Under the pieces are notes generated by a model. The model did not search any database. It was given only the letters and a program-made list of their open reading frames with translations, and had not been told where the DNA came from. From NCBI GenBank assembly GCA_016763665.1, contig JAESTI010000447.1, positions 1 through 7,186 of the forward strand: a DNA stretch of 7,186 nt. The letters are read 5' to 3'. The translations under genes were made by a program, and so were the position numbers. This document shows positions 1 through 6,324 of the stretch, in pieces (the first letter of the stretch is position 1; each line of letters starts with the position of its first letter). This stretch comes from Bacteroidia bacterium (GTDB taxonomy: Bacteria > Bacteroidota > Bacteroidia > Flavobacteriales > NORP286).

Positions 1-54
1 TTGAATTGCTGTTCTGAAAACCCTAAGAACCCCCTAACCATTCCTGAAAAGTAT

Positions 55-81
55 AAAAAAAGTGTCGCGCTTACGCGATAC
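55..81 (-). terminator. Possible intrinsic terminator, minus strand
   Basis: On the plus strand GTGTCGCG (62-69) and CGCGATAC (74-81) form a stem around a four-base loop, and seven A residues (55-61) directly precede it. Read on the minus strand this is a GC-rich hairpin followed at once by seven T residues, the layout of a Rho-independent terminator. One caveat is that position 64/79 is a G-T wobble in plus-sense RNA but an A-C mismatch in minus-sense RNA, which slightly weakens the minus-strand stem. No minus-strand gene is obvious to the right, so the terminated transcript would have to be a short RNA starting between about 120 and 300. Confidence 0.45.
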
Positions 82-236
82 ACCTCAGGTGAACCTGAAG
101 TCTCTCACGTCTTCGAGAGAACCCTAACAACAGTATAGCAAATTAGCGCAATATCTGCCCTGCTCAATTATGTGTGGTAGGTGAGGTAGATCGTAGTTTT
201 TTGATAGCGATGTGACAGAACAGCCGGGCAGCATAT
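62..236. ncRNA. Candidate structured RNA; strand undecided
   Basis: Four helices can be drawn. They are 62-69 with 74-81; 85-89 with 94-98 (TCAGG/CCTGA, loop TGAA); 101-106 with 115-120 (TCTCTC/GAGAGA, 8-base loop); and a long closing stem in which 151-164 pairs with 222-236, with one mismatch and one bulge. A further hairpin (190-198 with 203-211) sits inside the closing stem. A closed stem with a large asymmetric bubble and a terminal hairpin is loosely reminiscent of 6S-type RNAs, but I cannot match it to a family. The strand is ambiguous. The T-tract at 61-55 argues for minus-sense RNA, while four G-U wobbles (64/79, 194/207, 196/205, 198/203) pair only in plus-sense RNA. It could also be a 5' leader transcribed from further upstream. 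Confidence 0.3.
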
Positions 237-240
237 TGTT

Positions 241-261
241 ATTGTTACAACTTGTTACAAT
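241..261. promoter_or_regulatory. 21-bp near-palindrome, candidate operator
   Basis: Two copies of TTGTTACAA (242-250 and 252-260) lie 10 bp apart, one helical turn. Each is palindromic except for its centre base. Together with the flanking A241 and T261 they form a dyad centred on C251 with arms ATTGTTACAA and TTGTTACAAT, which differ from perfect symmetry at one pair. A third TTGTTA occurs at 236-241. The site is 10 bp upstream of the predicted -33 element, at roughly -62 to -42 from the likely transcription start, where activators commonly bind. A repressor cannot be excluded. I cannot name the regulator. Confidence 0.42.
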
Positions 262-271
262 TCTGAAATAA

Positions 272-298
272 TTGCGAAATAACTGTCCTGTTACTTTG
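272..298 (+). promoter_or_regulatory. Probable Bacteroidota-type promoter of the operon
   Basis: Primary sigma factors of this phylum recognise a TTG-containing -33 element and a TAnnTTTG -7 element. Here TTG at 272-274 is followed, after 16 bp, by TTACTTTG at 291-298, which matches the -7 consensus except for its second base. The spacing is slightly short of what is typical. Transcription would begin a few bases after 298, at or within a few bases of the ATG at 303, so the mRNA would have almost no leader. No competing promoter-like pair is visible closer to the gene or in the gaps between downstream genes. Confidence 0.45.
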
Positions 299-302
299 CA
301 TT

Positions 303-1547
303 ATGAAATTACAGTTCAGCATAATAATGATTCTCTTACTTACCTTAACAGGCAGATCACAAACAGAAGTCATTACCCTAGATTGGTGCATCAATACAGC
401 CATTAAAAACAACCCGGATTTACAAGTTCAATACTACAAGACAGAAATAGCAGAACAAGCTATTATCGAAACCAAAGGTGGGTTATTACCAACAATCACC
501 GGAACGGGTTCGACATCGGCCTTTTCAGGGTTTGACTTTGCTAAAAATACCTTGACCACTCGCTTAGGAATTGACGGTAATTACACACTGTATCAAGGTG
601 GTAGGATTAAAAATTCAATAAAAATGTCACAGTCTAACTTGCAAACCACGACACATCAATATCAGGTTGAAAAACTCAATCTAAAGCTCAAGATCAACCT
701 TAGCTACTATGAAATTTTAAAAAACCAATATGTTGTGGAACTATCAGAAAATGACTTTCAAAGAGACTCCCTACGCTATATAGAAATTGAGGCCCGATAT
801 GAGGAAGGCCTAATAAAGTATTCGGACTTGTTACAAGCAGAAGTACAACAAAATAACACCAAACTATCATTGCAACAAGCCCAGAACGTACTCGCAATTT
901 CTATTCATCAATTGGCACAAATCATAGCTACACCTCTATCAGAGAAAGCGCAATTCGAAGATCAATTGACACAAACACGCATTAAGAATATTGAAATCGC
1001 TTCTTCTGATTCAACAATGTCAGCCATTGAAATACAAACCATTAATTCACAAATAGAAGCACAAAAAATGCAAATTAAAATTGAAGCAGGAAGCAGATTA
1101 CCTTCCTTGTTAGCCAATGCCTCTTATGGTTATGGCAACACTCAGTTTCAGGATTTTGGAGATATCTGGAATATTGGATTCAGGCTAAACATTCCCATTT
1201 ATAACGGAAATAAAAGCAATGCCCGAATAGCCCAACAACGCGCTCGGTTGCAAAGTCTTGAATCCACTAAAAAAAGTATTCAACTAGACGTGAAGTGGTC
1301 CGTTAGCAGTGCCCAATTACAACGACAAAATGCCCTCTCAAAAGTGGAAATAACAAAAAAAATAATAACAAGCACTAAAGAAAACATGGCTGTTACAGAA
1401 ACAGAATATGAAGAAGGAATAAGCACATTTAACCAATTGATAGATGCCCAGACACTTTATAATCAGGCGCAACTGAACTCCATACAAGCATTAGCTGATT
1501 ATCAAATGGCCAATGCCAGATTAAATAGAATACTGGGAGTGATCTGA
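303..1547 (+). CDS. TolC-family outer-membrane efflux protein
   Basis: This is the outer-membrane channel of a tripartite exporter; TolC-type trimers span the outer membrane and periplasm and dock on an adaptor protein. The N-terminus is a Sec signal peptide (hydrophobic residues 5-16, likely cleavage near 19-20) with no lipobox cysteine. The mature protein shows the internal duplication of the family. Repeat one begins ITLDWCINTAIKNNPDL (24-40), has a beta segment at 61-100, and long helices with YEEGLIKYSDLLQAE at 166-180. Repeat two has beta segments at 265-305 and the matching YEEGISTFNQLIDAQ at 369-383. The end, LADYQMANARLNRILG, is typical. At 414 residues it is of normal length for the Bacteroidota branch. 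The start at 303 is chosen because it supplies the Lys2 n-region; a later ATG at 327 would remove it. It is followed after 20 bases by the adaptor gene, which supports the exporter role. Substrate unknown. Confidence 0.93.
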   Translation: MKLQFSIIMILLLTLTGRSQTEVITLDWCINTAIKNNPDLQVQYYKTEIAEQAIIETKGGLLPTITGTGSTSAFSGFDFAKNTLTTRLGIDGNYTLYQGGRIKNSIKMSQSNLQTTTHQYQVEKLNLKLKINLSYYEILKNQYVVELSENDFQRDSLRYIEIEARYEEGLIKYSDLLQAEVQQNNTKLSLQQAQNVLAISIHQLAQIIATPLSEKAQFEDQLTQTRIKNIEIASSDSTMSAIEIQTINSQIEAQKMQIKIEAGSRLPSLLANASYGYGNTQFQDFGDIWNIGFRLNIPIYNGNKSNARIAQQRARLQSLESTKKSIQLDVKWSVSSAQLQRQNALSKVEITKKIITSTKENMAVTETEYEEGISTFNQLIDAQTLYNQAQLNSIQALADYQMANARLNRILGVI

Positions 1548-1567
1548 AAAGTTTTAAAAAAGAACCA

Positions 1568-2635
1568 ATGAAGCAGCAAAAAAATAAAAAATACCGGTGG
1601 ATGATTCTACTGATTGTAATTAGTACTGGTGCATGGTATTTACTGGAAAGTAATAAAATCATAACATCACCGGAAACAACTACCGCACAAACTCACAAGG
1701 TACAACGAGGTGATATCAGTACTTCTGTATTGGCCACCGGTATCATCAAGCCCAAAATAGGTGCAGAAGTAAAAGTAGGCTCAAGCGTTTCCGGCATTGT
1801 GAAAAAACTCCATGTTAATATAGGAGATACCATTCAAAAAGGAGCACTCCTGGCAGAACTGGATGATATTGAATATCGCGCTCAATACAACCAAACACTG
1901 GCAGCCGTAGATAATGCCAAATCTAACATGGACTATGCAAAAATGACACTTGCAAGACAAAAGAGATTAAGACAAAAGAACTTCAACTCACAAAACGATT
2001 TAGATGTAGCTCAAAACAATTACAACAGGTCAGTAGCACAAGTCAAACAAACGGAAGCCAATCTCGATTATGCGCAAATCCAGTTAGCATACACCAAAAT
2101 TTATGCAACCATATCAGGTGTTGTTGCTTCCATTTCTACCCAGGAAGGCGAAACTGTAGCGGCCAGCTTTTCGGCTCCAACATTTGCAACTATAATTGAT
2201 TTAGACCGACTCGAAATAAGGGTCTATGTAGATGAAACAGACATTGGTAAAATACAAAATAAACAAAAAGCAACCTTTACTGTTGATACCTACAGCAATA
2301 CCGATTTTGAAGGAACTGTTCAAACTATTTACCCCAAAGCCGAACTCAAAGACAATGTAGTTAACTACGTTACCATCATAAACATCGATAACTATCACGA
2401 CAAAATATTACGTCCCGAAATGACTACCATAGTACATATTCACTTAGAAAAAAGAGAAGATGTAATCCTTATTCCTTACCAAGCCATTATAAAAGAATTT
2501 GGGAAAAAATATGTGAAAGTACAACGAGGAAAAATCTTCGAAAAGCAAGTTATCGAAACAGGGATAAAACGAAATAAAATGGTGGAAATCACACATGGAC
2601 TCAATGAAAATGAAATAATCATCATGAACAATTAA
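1568..2635 (+). CDS. MacA/HlyD-type periplasmic adaptor subunit
   Basis: This membrane-fusion protein links an inner-membrane transporter to a TolC channel. Residues 2-10 are strongly basic and 12-27 form one membrane anchor, so the protein is anchored rather than secreted. The first half of the biotinyl-lipoyl-like domain spans about 64-100 (VGSSVSGIVKKLHVNIGDTI, 70-89). A coiled-coil hairpin follows at about 101-172, then the second lipoyl half with TKIYATISGVVASI at 176-189, a variant of the usual T-K-I-x-A-P-x-x-G motif with Thr-Ile where Pro is common. DLDRLEIRVYVDETDIGKI (211-229) opens the beta-barrel domain and is close to MacA-type adaptors. LRPEMTTIV (281-289) closes the barrel, and 298-355 forms the membrane-proximal domain. 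The 355-residue length is normal. The neighbouring stand-alone ABC ATPase supports an ABC-type rather than RND-type partner. The A-rich upstream sequence without a clear Shine-Dalgarno is usual for this phylum. Confidence 0.92.
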   Translation: MKQQKNKKYRWMILLIVISTGAWYLLESNKIITSPETTTAQTHKVQRGDISTSVLATGIIKPKIGAEVKVGSSVSGIVKKLHVNIGDTIQKGALLAELDDIEYRAQYNQTLAAVDNAKSNMDYAKMTLARQKRLRQKNFNSQNDLDVAQNNYNRSVAQVKQTEANLDYAQIQLAYTKIYATISGVVASISTQEGETVAASFSAPTFATIIDLDRLEIRVYVDETDIGKIQNKQKATFTVDTYSNTDFEGTVQTIYPKAELKDNVVNYVTIINIDNYHDKILRPEMTTIVHIHLEKREDVILIPYQAIIKEFGKKYVKVQRGKIFEKQVIETGIKRNKMVEITHGLNENEIIIMNN

Positions 2636-2669
2636 ACCCAACACTAAAATATTAAAAACAAAAATCGAT

Positions 2670-3383
2670 ATGATACAATTGGAAAATATCTCAAAAATCT
2701 ACGGAGCAAACACAGAAAACAGAGTAGATGCTCTAAAAAACATCTCACTGAAAATAGCTCCCGGAGAATTCATAGCCATCATAGGCCGATCCGGTTCAGG
2801 AAAATCAACACTCATGAATATATTGGGCTTGCTTGATCGCCCAACATCCGGAAAATACCATTTCGAGGGAAAAGAAGTCAGTAAACTGCCTATTGATGAA
2901 TTGGCTGCTATTCGGAATAAAAAAATAGGATTTGTGTTTCAAGCCTTTCACCTGTTGCCCAAAACATCAGCAATAGAAAATGTAGAACTTCCTCTTCTGT
3001 ACAGCGACAGAACAGACATTAGCAATTTAGCACTAAATGCCTTAAAAGCAGTAGGTCTTGAAAACAGGGCAAAGCATAACCCTGATGAACTCTCAGGAGG
3101 ACAACAACAACGAGTAGCAATTGCCAGGGCTTTAGTAAACGAACCTGAAATCATCCTTGCCGATGAGCCTACTGGTAATTTAGACACTACATCAAGCAAA
3201 GAAATCCTGGACATTTTCAGGAAACTATCTGCACAAGGAAAAACCATTATTATTATTACACACGAAGAGGAAATTGCAGCTAATGCATCCAGAGTGCTCA
3301 AAATTGTTGATGGACAAATTGATTCTGACCAAGAAAATCGTAATAAAACAGGAAACAATATCGCACGAACAGAACAAAACTAA
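2670..3383 (+). CDS. MacB/LolD-type ABC transporter ATP-binding protein
   Basis: This is the cytoplasmic ATPase of an ABC transporter of the MacB/LolD/FtsE group, which drives mechanotransmission or export rather than classical import. All catalytic motifs are intact: Walker [10 protein letters not shown] (39-47), Q-loop Gln91 in [12 protein letters not shown] signature LSGGQQQR (141-148), Walker B IILADEP with Glu166, D-loop GNLD (169-172) and switch His198. The segment before the signature and the [20 protein letters not shown] end resemble MacB ATPase domains. The protein stops at residue 237 with a polar, Asn/Glu-rich tail (about 216-237) and has no membrane segments. The permease half, fused in enterobacterial MacB, must therefore be a separate protein. 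No permease gene follows directly; the next gene is a DUF2141 protein. Its place 34 bases after the adaptor gene makes an adaptor-linked exporter the best reading. Confidence 0.93.
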   Translation: MIQLENISKIYGANTENRVDALKNISLKIAPGEFIAIIGRSGSGKSTLMNILGLLDRPTSGKYHFEGKEVSKLPIDELAAIRNKKIGFVFQAFHLLPKTSAIENVELPLLYSDRTDISNLALNALKAVGLENRAKHNPDELSGGQQQRVAIARALVNEPEIILADEPTGNLDTTSSKEILDIFRKLSAQGKTIIIITHEEEIAANASRVLKIVDGQIDSDQENRNKTGNNIARTEQN

Positions 3384-3418
3384 AATGACAATCTCATCCG
3401 ATCAAAAATCATAAACAG

Positions 3419-3862
3419 ATGCAAAAAATAATCAATAAGAGAGAAATAATAACGCTGAGTTTGTTGATGACCATAATTCCCGCCTTTGCTCAAAATAACA
3501 GTCGTGGAACATTAACCATAAAGACAGATAATTTCTCACATGATAAGGGACAAGCTGTAATCAAATTGTTTCAAAAAGATGAGGATGTATTTGGAGAAGC
3601 TTTTATACAATTAGATGAAACCATAAAAAATGGAAAAGTAGTATTCACATTGGAGAATATTCCCTTTAAAGATTATGCAGCAACACTGTTTCATGATGAA
3701 AATTCCAATGGTATTTTAGATCATAAATTCGGATTTCCCAATGAACCTATGGGGTTTTCAAATAATTGGAAACTTACACTCTTTTCCGGAATGCCAAATT
3801 TCGATAAGCTGTCTTTCAAATTTTCGATACAAGAATCAGAACACCAAATAAGCATTAATTAA
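3419..3862 (+). CDS. Secreted DUF2141 family protein
   Basis: Residues 1-24 form a signal peptide (basic n-region, hydrophobic 11-20, cleavage site AFA before Gln25), and no lipobox is present, so the protein is probably periplasmic or secreted. The mature part of about 123 residues matches the DUF2141 pattern: an initial beta strand (GTLTIKTDNF, 30-39), GQAVIKLFQ (44-52), and the hallmark region DYAATLFHDENSNGILDHKFG (85-105) continuing into NEPMGFSNN (108-116). The segment DENSNGILD (93-101) has the D-x-N-x-N-G-x-x-D spacing of an EF-hand- or dockerin-like calcium loop. The biochemical function of the family is unknown to me. It sits 35 bases after the ATPase gene and 24 before the receptor gene, the place where a permease gene might be expected. 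Confidence 0.85.
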   Translation: MQKIINKREIITLSLLMTIIPAFAQNNSRGTLTIKTDNFSHDKGQAVIKLFQKDEDVFGEAFIQLDETIKNGKVVFTLENIPFKDYAATLFHDENSNGILDHKFGFPNEPMGFSNNWKLTLFSGMPNFDKLSFKFSIQESEHQISIN

Positions 3863-3886
3863 AAACAATTAAGAAATAGATAGACC

Positions 3887-6247
3887 ATGAATTATAGAAG
3901 AAAAATGAAAGTTTTACTGTCACTGTTAACGATATTATTGTTGCAAGGTGAGGAGGTTATAGCTCAAAACAAAGAATCTAATTTTAGCATCAGCGGCTAT
4001 ATCAAAGATGCCGAAAATGGAGAGAGTCTTATTGGAGCAACCGTTTACTCCAAGGAGAAACTGATAGGAACAACCACAAATGTTTATGGGTTCTATTCAT
4101 TGACACTTCCATCCGGAAATCATGATGTGGTAGTAAGCTACCTGGGTTACCGAGACAGTATTACTTCGCTTAGCCTGGAAAAAGACATGCAACTGACGAT
4201 TGAATTGAATCCGACAGGCCAACAACTGGATGAAGTTGTAATTTCTTCAGAACGAGAAGACCAAAATATCTCTGAGCTCAAAATGAGTCTCCAGAAAATT
4301 GAAATGAAAACGGTTAAGGAACTTCCTATTACTCTGGGAGAAGCTGATGTGATCAAAACCATACAACTTGTTACCCCGGGGGTGCAATCAGTAGGGGAGG
4401 GTAGTAATGGTTTTTCCGTAAGAGGGGGAAATACTGATCAGAACATGATCTTATTGGATGAAGCCGCAGTATACAACCCCACCCACCTGCTGGGTTTCTT
4501 CTCTACGTTTAATACCAATGCCATAAAGGATGTAACATTATACAAAGGAGGAATTCCCGCCCAGTACGGAGGTAAAATAGCTTCGGTAATGGATATTCGG
4601 ATGAAAGATGGAAACAACAAAAGAACAGCAGTATCGGGAGGAATCGGGCTTCTGGCTTCCAACATTACCATTGAGTCTCCCATTCAAAAAGACAAAAGCT
4701 CTTTTATTGTGAGTGCAAGGCGTTCTTATTTCGATTTGATCTTTGCTCATGTTAATAATGATGAGGCAATCAATAACAATAAAGTGTTTTTTTATGATGT
4801 CAATGCCAAAGCCAATTTTACATTGGGGAAAAAAGACCGAATCTTTATTTCCGGCTATACAGGAAGAGATAAATTTAGGTTTGGAAAAGAATTCGGGCTG
4901 AACTGGGGAAACAACACCGGAACTTTGAGATGGAATCATATCTACAATAACAAATTATTTTCCAATACTTCGCTAATAAGCAGCGATTTCGATTATGGAA
5001 TTACATTGGGAACCGGAGATAACCAAGCTGATTTTGTGGCCGGTATTCGCGATCACAGTTTGAAGCAGGATTTTGATTGGTTTATCAATGACAAAAATCA
5101 ACTCTCATTTGGATTTCAATCTACCTACCACACCTACAATCCGGGAAAAGTAGAAAGCGGTGAAAACTCCACTTACAACAACTTTGAGGTGGATAAAAAA
5201 TATGCGTGGGAAAACAGTGTGTACATCACCAACAAACAGGAAATAACCAAACGCCTTGCGGTACAATACGGTTTAAGAGGTACAGCCTACAGCTTAATTG
5301 GCCCTTCTCGAGAATTTGTCTTTGACGACCCAGATGATCGCCATCCTACCGATACGATGACATTCGAATCAGGTGAGTTTTATCAAACCTATTACACATT
5401 AGAGCCGAGGTTAATGGTTCGCTATCATCTGAATGAAAACAGCTCCATAAAAGCATCCTATGATCGAAATAGTCAAAACATTCATTTGGCTTCTAACACG
5501 ATGGTGGCATTGCCTACGGACCTGCAACTACCCTCGAGTATGCGGATAAAACCGGAAATAAGTGATCAAGTTGCATTGGGTTATTTTAGAAACTTCAAAA
5601 ACAACGAATACGAATCTTCTATTGAAGTGTACTATAAAGAGATGCAAAACCAGATTGAATTCAGAAATGGCGCAGATATTTTTGCTAACCCATTCATTGA
5701 GCGGGAATTGGTTTTCGGAAAAGGATGGAGTTATGGAACGGAACTTTTTGTGAGAAAAGCAAAAGGCAAAACAACTGGGTTGATCTCTTACACACTTTCC
5801 TGGTCAAAACGACAATTTGATGACATCAATAACGGAGAAGAGTTTTTTGCCAGCATAGACAGACGAAATGTATTCAATGCAGTTGTTAGCCAAAAAGTCA
5901 ATAACAAGTGGACTTTATCAGCCACCTGGTCTTATGCGGATGGCAATGCCGTATCATTTCCAACAGGTAAAATGGAGTTGGACGGGCAAACCATTGCGAT
6001 CTACTCCGAAAAGAATGCTTACCGAATGCCCGCTAATCATCACTTAGATTTATCGGCCAACTATAAAGTAAAACAAAAAAGAAAAATAAAATCAGAATGG
6101 AACTTCTCCATCTACAATGTATATGCCCGCCAAAATCCCTGGATCTATTCCTTTAGAGAGTCAGAAACCAACGATGGACAAATGGAAGCAGTGAAATTGT
6201 ACTTGTTTTCGATTGTTCCTTCGGTTTCCTGGAACTTTAAATTTTAA
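3887..6247 (+). CDS. TonB-dependent receptor with carboxypeptidase-regulatory-like domain
   Basis: This is an outer-membrane beta-barrel that imports or senses a ligand using TonB energy. The signal peptide spans 1-26 (cleavage near VIA before Gln27). A CarboxypepD_reg-like immunoglobulin-type domain follows at about 34-108 (SISGYIKDAENGESLIGATV at its start). A TonB-box-like LDEVVISSE lies at 114-122. The plug is at about 140-242, with NGFSVRGGNTDQNMILLDE (174-192) and YKGGIPAQYGGKIASVMDI (219-237). The 22-strand barrel fills the rest and ends SVSWNFKF with the aromatic C-terminal beta signal. SARRSYFDLIF (276-286) and the YARQNPWIY motif near the end are what I would expect of the receptor group that travels with DUF4249 lipoproteins, and such a gene follows. 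An alternative ATG at 3905 would still leave a signal peptide; the ATG at 3887 is preferred for its basic n-region (RRK). There is no evidence for a specific ligand. Confidence 0.93.
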   Translation: MNYRRKMKVLLSLLTILLLQGEEVIAQNKESNFSISGYIKDAENGESLIGATVYSKEKLIGTTTNVYGFYSLTLPSGNHDVVVSYLGYRDSITSLSLEKDMQLTIELNPTGQQLDEVVISSEREDQNISELKMSLQKIEMKTVKELPITLGEADVIKTIQLVTPGVQSVGEGSNGFSVRGGNTDQNMILLDEAAVYNPTHLLGFFSTFNTNAIKDVTLYKGGIPAQYGGKIASVMDIRMKDGNNKRTAVSGGIGLLASNITIESPIQKDKSSFIVSARRSYFDLIFAHVNNDEAINNNKVFFYDVNAKANFTLGKKDRIFISGYTGRDKFRFGKEFGLNWGNNTGTLRWNHIYNNKLFSNTSLISSDFDYGITLGTGDNQADFVAGIRDHSLKQDFDWFINDKNQLSFGFQSTYHTYNPGKVESGENSTYNNFEVDKKYAWENSVYITNKQEITKRLAVQYGLRGTAYSLIGPSREFVFDDPDDRHPTDTMTFESGEFYQTYYTLEPRLMVRYHLNENSSIKASYDRNSQNIHLASNTMVALPTDLQLPSSMRIKPEISDQVALGYFRNFKNNEYESSIEVYYKEMQNQIEFRNGADIFANPFIERELVFGKGWSYGTELFVRKAKGKTTGLISYTLSWSKRQFDDINNGEEFFASIDRRNVFNAVVSQKVNNKWTLSATWSYADGNAVSFPTGKMELDGQTIAIYSEKNAYRMPANHHLDLSANYKVKQKRKIKSEWNFSIYNVYARQNPWIYSFRESETNDGQMEAVKLYLFSIVPSVSWNFKF

Positions 6248-6250
6248 ACG

Positions 6251-6313
6251 ATGAAATCATTAAACCCCACAAAAATTAAAAAAAGAACAACAACCAATAA
6301 CAAATCGGCTTAA
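6251..6313 (+). CDS. Very short open frame between receptor and lipoprotein genes
   Basis: An ATG four bases after the receptor stop opens a 20-codon frame rich in Lys, Thr and Asn that ends at TAA 6311-6313. It has no hydrophobic segment, no cysteine and no double-glycine cleavage motif. The base composition is that of the surrounding A-rich spacer, so it may well be chance. It is listed because the 77-base gap is the longest in the operon and the frame starts at a spacing suited to translational coupling. Confidence 0.12.
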   Translation: MKSLNPTKIKKRTTTNNKSA

Positions 6314-6324
6314 ACAAAATAGAC

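Larger units (their letters stand above)
1..302. other. Structured intergenic region upstream of the export operon
   Basis: No convincing protein gene lies here. From left to right I see C-rich AACCCTAA-type repeats (19-26 and 28-37, with another copy at 120-127), an A-tract (55-61), three hairpins in a row (62-81, 85-98, 101-120), an imperfect inverted repeat enclosing about 57 bases (151-164 with 222-236), a palindrome (241-261) and a promoter-like pair of elements (272-298). Only short open frames cross it: a frame open from the left edge to a TAG at 136-138, and a 36-codon minus-strand frame at 124-234. Neither looks like a known protein. The amount of inverted-repeat structure suggests regulatory or RNA function rather than coding sequence. 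Confidence 0.6.

Noticed and set aside
19..127. AACCCTAA repeats (19-26, 120-127) and AACCCCCTAA (28-37), considered as target-site duplications or transposon ends flanking the hairpins
   Set aside because: They are short and in direct orientation, there is no transposase and no longer matching ends, and similar short runs are expected in such sequence.
1..138. Frame open from the left edge to TAG at 136-138 (45 codons), possibly the tail of an upstream gene
   Set aside because: It has no recognisable domain, runs through three GC-rich hairpins, and 45 open codons are not improbable by chance. A gene tail cannot be excluded without the sequence to the left.
151..236. Naming the closing stem plus bubble plus terminal hairpin as a 6S RNA
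   Set aside because: The overall architecture is only loosely similar. I see no family-specific sequence, no plus-strand terminator follows, and the strand is unresolved.
2948..3358. 136-codon minus-strand frame opposite the ATPase gene
   Set aside because: It lies wholly opposite a gene with all ABC ATPase motifs, and its translation is a low-complexity Ser/Cys/Leu-rich shadow without any domain.
3385..3414. Nine-codon frame between the ATPase and DUF2141 genes, considered as a remnant of a lost permease start
   Set aside because: It is too short to carry any signal; it lacks hydrophobic residues and nothing around it resembles a permease N-terminus.
4538..4939. 133-codon minus-strand frame opposite the receptor gene
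   Set aside because: It is antisense to the conserved plug and early barrel region of the receptor and has no recognisable motif.
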